A DNA stretch of 17,700 bases from Lichtheimia corymbifera B2541 (lineage: Eukaryota > Mucoromycota > Mucoromycetes > Mucorales > Lichtheimiaceae). The stretch spans positions 1 through 17,700 of the forward strand of contig JNEU01000251.1 of NCBI GenBank assembly GCA_000697475.1, given 5' to 3'. This document shows, in pieces, positions 8,681 to 17,700 of the stretch. The notes below the pieces were generated by a model. The model made no database searches, was not told the origin of the DNA, and saw nothing but the letters and a program-made list of their open reading frames with translations. The stretch's first letter is position 1. Each line of letters starts with the position of its first letter. The position numbers and the translations under genes are program-made.

Positions 8681-8860
8681 TCCCGTTCAAAATATAAATA
8701 ATGAACCGTGATGGCGTTATTAGATCATAAATGATCAGCATACCGCAAGGATGCGTGTGTGAGAGTTTCAATGACCAAATGGGTGATCGCAAGGTTATGG
8801 GATTTCCACCGTATCAGTAATCATATGCATGCGGTCCCGTTGAAAATAAAAATAGTGAAA
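8639..8860 (+). repeat. Direct copies of motif M and of the inner arm segment
   Basis: Motif M is present twice (8639-8700 and 8793-8856). Between them, 8708-8762 repeats 8198-8252 with almost no change; that 55-base segment begins GTGATGGCGTTATTAGATC. The right flank of the foldback is therefore a partial reiteration of its centre, as if part of the element had been copied again or a second copy had inserted and decayed. Weaker similarity to the outer arms continues to about 8975 (TTTTGAATGGCAGCC near 8955). Confidence 0.75.
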
Positions 8861-8869
8861 CTGGCCATA

Positions 8870-9290
8870 TGGGGCTTGAAGCTTTCAGACAATGTGTTAT
8901 TGGGTACGCTGGTCAACGTGGTGTATATACAGACCTACATTACATTCGTACATTTTGAATGGCAGCCGTTAGTATAGCTCTGACTATGCATGATCGTGGT
9001 TGATGGGCTAAGAAGTGGTACCAGAGATTATTTCCCTTTATTAAGAAAGCTTTCCTTACATAAGATATCAATTACTCGATTATTCAGCTAGCTATGGTAT
9101 ACTTTGTTACAGCCTTGGTATAAAGACCTTGCTTATTTAGGTTGGCTCTTGTAATTAAATGTCCCATCATTCACTCAGTTACTTCTTGGAAGGAAGGAAT
9201 AATAACGCAGGTTGCCATGGGTGCGTTGGTTGGGAGGACCATGATAGCGGAGTGCATTGCATGCTCGTGTTAGGGTAGAGATAAATTTTC
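8870..9290. other. Intergenic stretch with dispersed-repeat copy 2
   Basis: Holds the decayed outer end of the foldback family (to about 8975) and the second copy of the dispersed repeat seen at 5525-5605 (here about 8998-9075). No coding frame is supported. It lies upstream of the plus-strand gene that starts at 9295. Confidence 0.5.
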
Positions 9291-9294
9291 ATGC

Positions 9295-10706
9295 ATGTGG
9301 ATCGAATGGGGAGCTTTGTGTACTCAGCTTCTCCTTGCTGCTTCTTATCCAGACCCAACAACAACGCGATCGTGGTTCGACATGGAGGTCCTCATTAGCA
9401 AACTGAATGTGCGAAAGGGTGTCAATGAAGGTAAATATCGTGGTATTAGTGTGTAAAGGACGACTTGCCATTGTTCACCCCAGTAGACTGATATGCTTAT
9501 CTTGTACAGCTTCTTAGTTCAGCAATGGCGACAATGGCAACATTCAGAAGGCATGGGCAACGAGATTCCGTTCGAGATCTGCAACGAGTACTCTGGTGAA
9601 GGGGTAAGCAAGTCGACTAGGAAGCTGTGCAGCCTAGGGATCCGTTGGCATGCCATACCGGCTTATTTCTTGTAATCAGCACCAGCAGCCTTTACACCGC
9701 GACCGATCACGTGATTGCATATCGAGACAAGAGCACGAAAGATGCTTTGACCTTGGGATATGGGCATGTACAAGGTACAATAATATGCAAGCAAAAGGAG
9801 TGGATCATTGGGTGAAGATTAATTGATTAAAGCAGGATCATCAAGAATTGTCATCATCCTTGGATTCGTTGATACCTGGCAATATGGACACAATGGATGG
9901 AGTAACTAGGGATGTGGCGTGGACCGTTACGATGCAACGCATAATCATGACACGTTCGATCTCCGTGAAAGGTTCATCAAGGCAACGAAACAAGGGATTA
10001 CATTGATCAGATTGGAACTTGGAGATAGATCTTCTGTTTGTATATACTCTTCATTGGTCACTCTTTCTGGTACGTATTCACGTACATTGAAGTTTATTCA
10101 TCAAGTGCTAAGGAACGTCTATATAGTAACGCGGGTCTGTGCTCTTTATGGTGGTCAGATTGGGCAAGGATCTATCATGCTTTACATGACCAAAAACATT
10201 GGTACGTGGAATATACGAGGGAGGGGATTCTTGAAAAGCACGTGGTTAATACTTCAATCTGTTAACTGTATTATCATCTTATTGAAAGGACAATCGTCCA
10301 AATATGAACACTATATTGGCTATTGGTGGCATCGATTCAGCACACGGCATACCACGGATTGGCTCCACGACTCACCCTTTAGTGATTCAATTCCTTCCTC
10401 ACAATCGAGTTCCCATATTCCTTTGTCTGTTTGCCTCCACTGTACATTTTCCTTGATCATCCTTACAATACTTCTTGTGCCTTGGTTGTATATCGTGTTA
10501 ATGGAGCTACACAAATACACTACTGTGATGATTATTTTGATGAAAGAAGAAGGCGGAAATGGTGGGGTGGTTTGTGGTATACTTGTTCACAAAGGAAAAT
10601 GGTGGTATACGTTCACACAATCCTGTATCTGAGCGTGTTGGACCAAATCACCACGGATACCGTGCTACTTTTTGGGATTGCGATAGGAGTGGATAAGACG
10701 GACTAG
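9295..10706 (+). CDS. Multi-exon gene, intact-looking partner of the 3270-4610 locus
   Basis: The ATG at 9295 opens an exon with a hydrophobic N-terminus (MWIEWGALCTQLLLAA), a possible signal peptide, then RSWFDMEVLISKL, ending at a GTAAAT donor (9431). Later blocks are 9518-9603 (FSNGDNGN or a shifted frame), about 9680-9767, an exon starting at 9836 after an AAAGCAG acceptor (DHQELSSSLDSL), an exon near 10038-10245 (YVFTYIEVYSSS, LWWSDWARIYHAL), and a last exon with FDERRRRKWWGGLW and TDTVLLFGIAIGVD ending at the TAG at 10704-10706. Intron limits between the last three exons are not settled, and the phase between exons 1 and 2 is ambiguous. The stops and lost acceptor of the 3.3-4.6 kb copy are absent here. 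Product unknown. Confidence 0.5.
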
Positions 10707-10724
10707 TATTTTGGTAACTGTACC

Positions 10725-10950
10725 TAGATTAAAAGCTAGCCATGCATGGTTGATTAATCATGAGCATCATTACTGCCAACTGAACGTCGGTGCTTCGTAT
10801 ATACTCTGATGCTTACCACAAGTTATTGTGTATAATAATCAATGGTGCATATTTATTATGCTTGAATTTTTATATGTGTATATGAAATTATTATTGCAAG
10901 TACTATACTAATCAAGATATCTGGCAAGGCATTGACAAGCACCACCTGTC
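10725..10950. other. A/T-rich intergenic stretch
   Basis: Lies between the plus-strand gene ending at 10706 and the minus-strand transcripts that end near here. No coding frame, repeat or RNA gene seen. It probably holds the 3' ends of two convergent transcripts. Confidence 0.4.
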
Positions 10951-11049
10951 AACGACTGCTACTACCACCAGAGAGCAAAGCCTCGATAATACATTGACGA
11001 GAGCTGCAAGCAACTATGTTCCCAGCCTTGTTCCTTAATGCAGAATCCT

Positions 11050-11114
11050 CTACGGTATGTCCCGGGTATCAGTATACATGCTGGCAAGCAATGTTCTGAA
11101 TCCTTGATACTTAC
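11050..11114 (-). other. Intron of a minus-strand transcript, 65 nt
   Basis: ATT|GTAAGTATC donor, ATACTGATACC branch region and CCGTAG acceptor. It lies downstream of the stop of the 11269-12278 model, so it would be a 3' UTR intron. Alternatively it may belong to a small separate gene that starts MAKRWKQRRSGKS and continues LGFCIKEQGWEH after splicing. The choice is open. Confidence 0.45.
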
Positions 11115-11268
11115 AATGTCCATGCCAATACCGATTTTCCACTGCGTCTTTGTTTCCATCGCTTGGCCATTGATACCAGTTATCCTTCGTCTCTGATTCA
11201 ATTGTGAGTGCTCCTTGGTGCTCCTGGATGGTCGTCATTGGATGTAGCGTCTTTGAGTTGATAAACGC

Positions 11269-12278
11269 TCATGGATTGAAAGCAGCGTTCTTGATGTCCA
11301 TGCGGATTAAATCTATGGATGATGATATCAGTGATGCGAGGGAAAAACAGGATGGCTTGAATGTACGTACCCATTATGATATAGAACATGTATATGTTCC
11401 TGAGTATCCTTTCGTATGCACCAACGTAAGGCCATATGTGGTCAGACACCGATACCAGCGTGATCCTAGGTCTCCTAGCACGGTTCATGCAGGTTCCACT
11501 TGTTCTTTTCTTTTTCTTGTTCTTTTCTTGTTCTTTTCTTGTTCTTTTCTTCTTTTCTTTTTTTTCTGTTTCTATAAGCCCATGATTAGAATCTGCTTTC
11601 CAACCTTGACAATGGTGACCATATACGTACTTGTTTTTTCAGGCTCTCTGATTTTGATGATGATTGCCAATCCTTCTTTGAGTGATGGTCGAGATTGCGA
11701 TTTGAACCACAAAGCGATACATATCCTCCAGACTGGTCTTGATGCCATTGACGTTTGTTTCTCGGCATGCTTGTTCTATAACACCCTTGTTAATACATGG
11801 GCCTTGCTTATCACCCAATTCACCAATGAGACTTACTTTGATGTTTGAGATTGATTGATTGAGATTGAATGATTGAGATTGAATGATTGAGATTGGTTGA
11901 TTGAGATTGATGATTGAGATTGATGACTGATGATTGATATTGCGCCTGATTGAAATGATTGATGTGACTTGTATGCGCGTGCGAGAGATTGAGAGCCATA
12001 GATTGATTTGCATTGATATTTTGAAATATCTGCAACCGTGCAATTGCCGTGCATAGGAAATCCAGAATCGATCGCCAGGACCGGTGTGGTATGGTACAGA
12101 CATTTCTTGATTGTATCTAGATAATGCGAAGGTTAGCATCATGGTCATAGATGAGCGTTGGAGTCATATACTTGCGTTTTGAATAGCGACCCTTGATTGT
12201 CTTTGTCTTTGCCTTTCGCTGTAATGTCGACCATGTTGATTGGTATTGCGGTGCCTTGACCATGTTGCCCATAACCAT
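11269..12278 (-). CDS. Five-exon gene, about 258 aa, basic protein
   Basis: Model: exons 12278-12172, 12116-11837, 11775-11631, 11571-11371 and 11312-11269. Introns are 55, 61, 59 and 58 nt, each with a good donor (GTATAT, GTAAGT, GTACGT, GTACGT), a branch-like site (TGCTAAC, TATTAAC, TTCTAATC, CACTGAT) and a YAG acceptor. All phases agree, giving 777 nt. The N-terminus is basic (KAKTKTIKGRYSKRK), followed by an aromatic segment. An Asn/Gln/Ser/Ile-rich stretch comes from the GATTGA repeat. Then come VWRICIALWF, a Lys/Arg/Glu-rich run encoded by the polypurine tract, and a C-terminus with WPYVGAYERIL. The frame is open upstream of the chosen ATG to about 12400, so more 5' exons are possible. 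A nuclear location is a guess from the basic runs. No family recognised. Confidence 0.5.
11505..11570. repeat. Polypyrimidine/polypurine microsatellite
   Basis: (TTCTTTTCTTG)n-type run on the plus strand, almost purely pyrimidine. It lies within the fourth coding exon of the minus-strand model, where it encodes Lys/Arg/Glu/Asn. Perfect strand asymmetry like this can form triplex DNA. Confidence 0.85.
11846..11945. repeat. GATTGA/GATTGAAT simple repeat
   Basis: Interrupted repeats of GATTGA, GATTGAGATT and TGATTGAT. All three minus-strand frames are open here; the modelled one gives an Asn/Gln/Ser/Ile-rich segment (NLNQPISIIQSQSF). The repeat ends a few bases before the GTAAGTCTC donor at 11836. 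Confidence 0.85.
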
Positions 12279-12449
12279 GCATGAACCTCCAACGATTGGG
12301 AAAGGTTCACGGACCACCAGTGATCTTTGGAGTAATATGACGTCGTAGCAAAGATCCAGACTTGAATGATAATAGCAAGTGCAATTGATATTGTGTATCC
12401 TCTTGCAACGCCATGTGACCCATGTTTATACGTAGCGTTCTTGTTCACG

Positions 12450-12730
12450 TATCACCACAGCATCTGTCATGGTTCCGATTTGTCTCCATTGTATAGCACA
12501 GTATCTGCTAGCATGCACCAGCCACTGAGCGATGCGGTCTTCACGCCATGTCCTGACATTGTGTGCTGTGAACCGTGAATACCGCCAATAGCCACTTCTG
12601 CAAGTTCCAATAGTGAATCGTCACTGCATCTCGCTTGAATTGGAACATCTTGATGAATCCGAATTGATAAAGGAATGTCTTCTCCAAAGACCACTTTGAA
12701 TGCCACGCTGTCAATGGGATGAGAGATCAT
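12450..12730 (-). CDS. Possible exon(s) of an upstream minus-strand gene
   Basis: Two overlapping minus-strand frames look protein-like. The first starts at the ATG at 12730 (MISHPIDSVAFKVVFGEDIPLS) and runs to 12467. The second, near 12625-12440, reads YWRYSRFTAHNVRTW and DRIAQWLVHASRYCAIQW. A splice that would choose between them was not found. The first resembles, in spacing of hydrophobic residues, the FVIRV--ANISFAIHDGK part of the 6566-7342 gene. It may be the 5' part of the 11269-12278 gene or a separate relative. Low confidence in exact limits. Confidence 0.3.
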
Positions 12731-12759
12731 AACAATGCCTGCAGTTGTGCCTTGGGTCT

Positions 12760-13790
12760 GCCATATGTCGTAAAGCCATCGTCATAGTTACGTGTTGCCA
12801 CCGAATCCGAGTGATAAATGCCACCGTTGTAAAGCTGTCCCGTTATAATTCTATTCTTGTCGCCATAGATATAGCTCCGTGAAGTGCCAGATATAGAGTA
12901 AAATAGCCCAGTTCCTCCTTGTGTTGTAGCATTGTGCCAAATAAGCAGTATGCGCTTCAATGTGGACGCCACCATACAATTGTGCTGCTGCAGAGTGCCA
13001 CCATGGCGCCAATAAAGGAGATCGTCTTGAATCTTCTTGATCGCACCAGCATGTATCATATAATAGGCAGGAACACCAACCACCCAAACAACCAAAATCG
13101 CTTGTCACATGGATCGAACATAGTAGTTGTGTAGCAATGAAGCGCCTCATGGGGTGAGAGAAAACGTGATCTTGTGCCTTGTCGCCATGACCATAAATGA
13201 CCAAATGGGTAACGCCATAAAGCAGATTAAAGAACGATGCCAGTGATATGTAGCCTTGAGAATGAATGCCGCCTAATTGGTAAAGCCAGGAAGCAGAATA
13301 AAGAAAGCCGATCGTTGTGCTGTGTCGCCATGAGAATGAGTGTATCCGAATTGGGTAACAGAGCAAATACGATGATAGTGCTTTTTGGTGCCTTGTATCC
13401 TTGATGATAAATGTGTTGCAATTGGTAATGCCACCGATCCAGTATTCTTGAAAGGAGACACCTTCTGTGTTGTAGCCATGACAATAGACCCTTAATATGT
13501 AACGATGCCAATAAAACCAGAGAGAGAGACCACTTGAGACTTGTAACCATGGCCACGCATGTAGTCAGCTAGGTAGCAGCACCAGTAAAAAGAAAAGAGA
13601 ACTCTTGCACTTTGTCGCCATGACAGCACCATATCCAAAGGATGACACCATCGATAAAAAGAAAAGAGAACCCTTGGCTGTGCCCAATGGTATCCACCGT
13701 ATGCTGACGATCCGAGACGGTGACGACACCAATAAAAAGAAAAGAGAACTCCTGCCCTCCAAACATCAGCCTCTGCTGATACAATCGCCC
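12760..13790. repeat. Degenerate tandem repeat, period about 71 bp
   Basis: Units begin at a G-T-(C/A)-G-C-C-A-T-G-A-like motif. Clear starts are near 12858, 13180, 13250, 13324, 13395, 13472, 13543, 13614 and 13680, giving lengths of about 66-77. Shared inner features are an A/T-rich middle with AATTGGGTAA or AATGTAACG, a CACCA motif and an A/G-rich end. In the last three units the end is sharpened to ATAAAAAGAAAAGAGAAC. Left of 13180 the units are more decayed. Seventy-one is not a multiple of three and stops occur in every frame, so a long protein repeat is unlikely. This is best read as a minisatellite. Confidence 0.65.
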
Positions 13791-13799
13791 CAAAAGGGC

Positions 13800-14193
13800 C
13801 CAAGGCCTATTGTCAAGGGAGACATCCATTAGCATATTGAAAAGACATACTCATTTGTGCTTGAATACATACCATACCGCGTGACCATAACCAGTTCATA
13901 CGGACACCCCACAGACCCAAAAACAAGGCGTGGCATGTCATCCCAGGACGTCCAGCCCCATGTGGAGAGTGAAAGGAATCAGCATGCAGGCCCCATTCAC
14001 CTCAGGATCCTTCAGAGTCTTATCTTCTGCACCAAAGGGCCGGGTCCAACGACGCTCTGTCTGCCCCATAACCAGGCCATGATGCCAAGCAATCCATGTC
14101 TTGACGATCCTTTTCTTGTATGCCCACTTTCAAAGATGATTACCGCTTGTGCCAAAACATGATCATCCAACATGTAAAGGCGGTGTCACTATC
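13800..14193 (-). other. Minus-strand transcript region crossing the repeat junction
   Basis: A minus-strand frame, 14337-14140 (MLPTEVLHLVLKG, later CGMSLDSDTAFTCWMIMFW), runs across the 14193/14194 junction. Candidate donors (GTACGTCAAG near 14300) suggest it is spliced. The remaining sequence to 13800 has no feature I can support. It is C-rich on the plus strand, unlike its neighbours. Confidence 0.3.
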
Positions 14194-14753
14194 CAGAGAC
14201 ATACCACAGTATAAATAACCATGATATGCCCCCACAAAATAAAAAGGCATTTGTAAGTAAGTAAATGGATCATAAGGCAATACCAGTATCTTGACGTACC
14301 CTTTCAATACCAAATGAAGCACCTCAGTGGGTAACATGATAAATAGACCATGGGAGGATGTAGGAAAGCAAGGACTTGCACATAGCCAACAGGATCAATG
14401 GAGACAGACTTGGACTTACTCGTGGACCTTTCAGCACCAATGGAAGCGTCATCGATGACCATCCAGATCCTCTCACCTCGAGACCTACATGCCTATCCTT
14501 TCACTCAACCACACGAAGCCAAACGTACCTGAGAATCATCCACGCCTTGAATCTGGACTGCAGGGTATCCCATCCATAACCGCAACCCCTCAGCAAGAGA
14601 GAGACAACGCCATACCGCCTCGAAAGAAGCTCGATCCACCAAAGGCGAGATCACCACAAGTGCCACCAAAAAAAGGGTCACCAAGGCATCTTGAAATGGA
14701 AGCCAATGTTAGCATTCTTCTAATCGATATAGTGCTGCCAACTTACCAAGCGA
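14194..14753 (-). other. Downstream part of a minus-strand spliced transcript (copy B)
   Basis: Same as 1-560. Introns fall at 14746-14690 (57 nt), 14528-14485 (44 nt) and 14419-14375 (45 nt). In this copy the sequence continues leftward without a break into 13800-14193, showing what would lie to the left of base 1 if the molecule is circular. Confidence 0.4.
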
Positions 14754-17073
14754 CTAGAAGGCTTCGTAATCATAGTATTCATACTCCTCGCCTTCTTCTA
14801 CGTCTTCTTCATCGTAGTCTTGCTCCAGGACATAGTAATCCTGCACCTCTTCCTCGTCAAGGGAATCCACATCATCGGTCACTTCTTCAAGCCAAGCAAC
14901 AAAATCGGACCATGGAGCTTGCTCCTCTGCTTGGCTTTGCTGTTGTTCACCAGGTGATTGCGGACCTGGTGATGGTGAGGTGGTGTTGGTAGCGGTGTTG
15001 GTGGGAACAGGAGTAAGGCGAAGTTGAGGAAGATTGTCGGGAAGTTGTGGATTGAATTCGACATGTGGAATGATGTAAAGCCGAGTTGCGGAATTAATGG
15101 TGCTCGTAGTGGCAGTAGGAGTAGGAGTAGTAGTAGTAGTAGTAGTAGGTGCAGTAGCAGTAGTAATAGAAGTAGTAGTGGCGGTAGTGGCAGTAGTAGT
15201 AGGGGTATCAATAGTAGTAGTAGTAGTAGTTGGGTATGTTGCTGTTGGGGGTATATCCTCACAAATGACGAGGCGGGTATTGGTGGTAGATGTGGCAGCG
15301 GTAGAAGTGATTGATGGTGAGGTATTTGGCATGGTGATGGTGTCGGAATTAATGGTGGTGTTGGAAGCGGTAGAGATGGTTGGTGGTGAGGGATTTGGCA
15401 TAGAGATGTTGTCGGTATTAATGATGGTGTTGGAAATGGTGGCATAAATGACAGGTGAAACGAATGTGGTGGTATCCTCCATAGTGATTGGCATAGGTGA
15501 TGGTAGAGGAGGTGGTGTGTAGGCTTGAGGAGGAAGTTGAGGAGTGGGCATATCTAAGCAATAGCGATCTATTAGATGTGTATGTCTATATAAAAGGGGT
15601 TCAAACTTCACACTTACCGGTATAAGTAGGATCATTGTCATAGTAAAGGAAAGGAGTGATAGCCAAATTGCCGGACGTAAAGGAATTGAGGTCTTCACCT
15701 AAAAGTATCATATCATGTTATTAACCATGATACCATGACAATCAAACAAGTCAAAGCTGAACATACCGATTGCGATCGTCTCGTTTGGCTCTTCATATCG
15801 GCGGTCAAGAGGTGGTGCCATATGGGCGTCCTCATCATAGGGGTCCTCGGCAGTCAAATGGTAAAAGAGGAAATCTATGTAAGGGGCATTGTGAGCAATT
15901 GTATAATTGAACTACAAAATATCTGGATATATACTTACTGAGTTCGTCAATTTGATCCTCAGAAGCAGTAACACCATCATCACCAACACGAACAGGGTCA
16001 ACATCACGATCCACACCCGCAACAACAGCACCAAGATGACCACCATCGTCAGAAGCAACACCACCAGCAAAAGATAAAGAAGCAGTGCCAACAGCAGTAA
16101 GAGAAGACACAGCATCAACGCCAGCAAGAGAAGAAGAAACAGCAGCAGCAAAAGCAGAAGACACAGAAGAAGGCGAGACAGCATTACCAACACCAGCAAG
16201 AGGACCAGAAAAAGCAGAAGGGGAAGAAGAAGCAGAAGAAAGAGCACCAGCAAAAGCAGATGAAGACACAGCGCCAGGAACAGCAGCAGACGAAACAACA
16301 ACAGGAGACAAAGCACCAGAAACAGCAACAGGAGACAAAGCAGCACCAGAAACAACAGGAGAAGCAGCACCAGAAACAACAACAGGAGACGCAGCACCAG
16401 AAACAACAACAGGAGAAGCAGCACCAGAAACAACAACAGGAGAAACAGCACCAGAAACAGCAGAATAAGAGACAGCATCACAAGGAGAAGATGCAACAAC
16501 AGCAGCAGAGGAAACAATAGCACCATCGACACCAGCGCAAGCAGAAACAGCAGAAACAGCAGAAACACCAAGAGCAGAGACATCAACACCGTCACCAGGA
16601 GCAAACTTGTCACCACCACTAACAGGAGCAACACCACGAACCACCACATCATCACCATCAGAAGAGAGATCAGCAGTATCAGGGCTGTCAACAGCAACAA
16701 CGTCGTAAAGAGGTGCACCAGCGAGATCAACAACCTTCCAGTAAGCTCGTGCTGCCACCACAAACTCAGTCATTTCCTCATCGTGACGCATTGCATGCAA
16801 TGTACGTGGATTGAGATCAGAGGACCACCATTCCCAAAGATCGGCAACGCAATGCCACAAGGCAACAAGCTGATCATGAAACATGACGTAAATCATGAAA
16901 CAGCAACACAAGGAAACGACAGGAACAGGGAAGGAGATAAGCAACTGCAGAATGCAGGCAGACAACAGAACAAAGGGGAACAGAGGGCCAGAGGCGAAAG
17001 CAGCGACAGTAGCGAATAAGCAGAAGTAGAACATGACGCGAGTGAGTAAAAGCTGGAAAGAGAGAGGAAACAA
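14754..17073 (-). CDS. Four-exon gene, 707-aa low-complexity protein (copy B)
   Basis: Identical to the gene at 561-2880, shifted by 14193. Exons are 17073-15939, 15874-15767, 15698-15618 and 15553-14754, with the same introns and tail. The GTA microsatellite and the 27-bp coding repeat, both prone to length change, are the same length in both copies. This argues for the same molecule, or a very recent duplication, rather than two old paralogues. Confidence 0.75.
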
Positions 17074-17443
17074 CTCGTTGCGGTGGAAACGTATAATTTA
17101 TTAAAGGCCAGCACGTCACCCCATTTCACCCCATTTGACTAATCGAGTGACATGATCCTTCTCCATTGTGGTTGGAATCGGTGTACAAGTATGTCTATAT
17201 TATCGTTATATCACTAGCTCATAAACAGGTATAGGTGTGGTAGTGTTATTACGTGTAGTTGTATTATAGTCATAGCCTTTGTCCCCCTTCACCATTAAAC
17301 ACCCCGCCACTTGTTATTGAATGATAATATGATAATAAAAGGTGTGTTTATGAATTATAGTTATGTCTATTGTATATGTGTGTGGAGCAGGGAGGCTAAT
17401 TTCCTTGTGTGTGTCAAAAGGGTGGTCTCTTGTCCTTGCTACT
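17074..17443. other. Intergenic region (copy B)
   Basis: Identical to 2881-3250. It holds the presumed promoter of the minus-strand gene that starts at 17073. Confidence 0.4.
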
Positions 17444-17462
17444 TCTTTGTTACCCACCCAGC

Positions 17463-17700
17463 CCACCAACACCGCGATCGTGGTTCGACATGGAGGCCCT
17501 CATTAGCAACTGATCTATGAGAAAAGGTGTCAGTGAAGGTGAGCAACGTTATATTATAGTGTACACGTGAACCTGCCTTTCTTTGTTGTGTATACTGATA
17601 TGCTTGTCTTTTACAGCTTTCCTGGTTCAGCAATGGCGACAATGGCAACTTCCAGAAGGAATGGGCAACGCGATTCTGTTCGAGATCTGCAACGAGTACT
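17463..17700 (+). pseudogene. Start of the damaged paralogue (copy B, cut by window end)
   Basis: Identical to 3270-3507, including the RSWFDME block, the GTGAGC donor near 17540 and the TTTTACAG acceptor near 17616. The window ends inside the second block, so the rest of the locus is not visible. Confidence 0.6.

Larger units (their letters stand above)
14194..17700. repeat. Long direct repeat, copy B
   Basis: Second copy of 1-3507. The junction at 14193/14194 is featureless. A minus-strand open frame (14140-14337) reads straight through it, as does a plausible transcript. This is what a circle read past its origin, or a tandem array, would give. The repeat runs to the window end, so its right limit is unknown. 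Confidence 0.97.

Noticed and set aside
9919..10632. Plus-strand continuous frame of 237 codons
   Set aside because: It crosses the exons of the paralogue pair partly in a frame that is not the one conserved in the LWWS-WARI and DERRR blocks; at best parts of it are exons.
11204..11848. Plus-strand frame of 214 codons with Phe/Leu-rich middle
   Set aside because: It overlaps four minus-strand introns with good branch points; the Phe/Leu run is just the polypyrimidine tract.
12760..13790. CRISPR-like array
   Set aside because: Units are degenerate along their whole length with no constant repeat and variable spacer pattern, and the context is eukaryotic.
13492..13835. Minus-strand repeat protein with FSFLF units
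   Set aside because: The unit length (about 71) is not a multiple of three and stops appear when followed through the array; better explained as a DNA minisatellite.
1..17700. tRNA or rRNA genes, or a mitochondrial genome
   Set aside because: No cloverleaf, rRNA-like conserved block or respiratory-chain protein was found, and the spliceosomal introns argue against an organelle.

Overview
The window looks like nuclear (or nuclear-derived) DNA of a small-genome eukaryote, not a bacterium. Its open frames are short. They join into longer ones only through introns of about 55-105 bases with GTAAGT/GTACGT-type donors, CTAAY/CTGAT-type branch points and YAG or AAG acceptors. There is also a clean TATAAAAGG core promoter and an AATAAA signal. 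Short introns and compact genes suggest a fungus, perhaps an early-diverging one; that is inference. No gene here was matched to a named family, so gene symbols are left blank.

The dominant feature is a perfect-looking direct repeat: bases 1-3507 recur as 14194-17700, offset 14193. The window is therefore one full 14,193-bp unit plus 3,507 bp of the next turn. This fits a circular molecule written out with terminal redundancy, a tandem array, or an assembly overlap. Everything in 1-3507 appears twice.

Layout of one unit. 1-560: downstream part of a minus-strand transcript, with introns. 561-2880 (-): a four-exon gene for a 707-residue membrane-anchored low-complexity protein; its second copy is at 14754-17073. 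2881-3250: intergenic, probably its promoter. 3270-4610 (+): a damaged member of a duplicated gene pair. 5107-5600 (+): a TATA-driven, probably spliced, apparently non-coding transcription unit with a two-unit tandem repeat. 5769-5936 (+): a small exon-like frame. 6024-6494 (-) and 6566-7342 (-): two neighbouring multi-exon genes that share a related last intron and exon. 7640-8860: a large imperfect foldback (arms about 490 bp, spacer 62 bp) with partial direct copies beside it. 9295-10706 (+): the better-preserved partner of the 3.3-4.6 kb locus. 10950-12730 (-): intron-rich minus-strand genes, including a five-exon model for a basic 258-residue protein at 11269-12278. 12760-13790: degenerate tandem repeats of about 71 bp. 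13800-14193 and on into the second copy: more of the minus-strand transcript that also covers 1-560.

The unit thus carries about six gene-like loci, two duplicated within it, plus three kinds of non-coding repeat. No polymerase, integrase, transposase, reverse transcriptase or capsid-like reading frame was recognised, so if it is an autonomous element its own machinery is not evident. Gene models were built by hand from splice signals and reading phase and should be read as hypotheses; the 561-2880 gene is the most secure.
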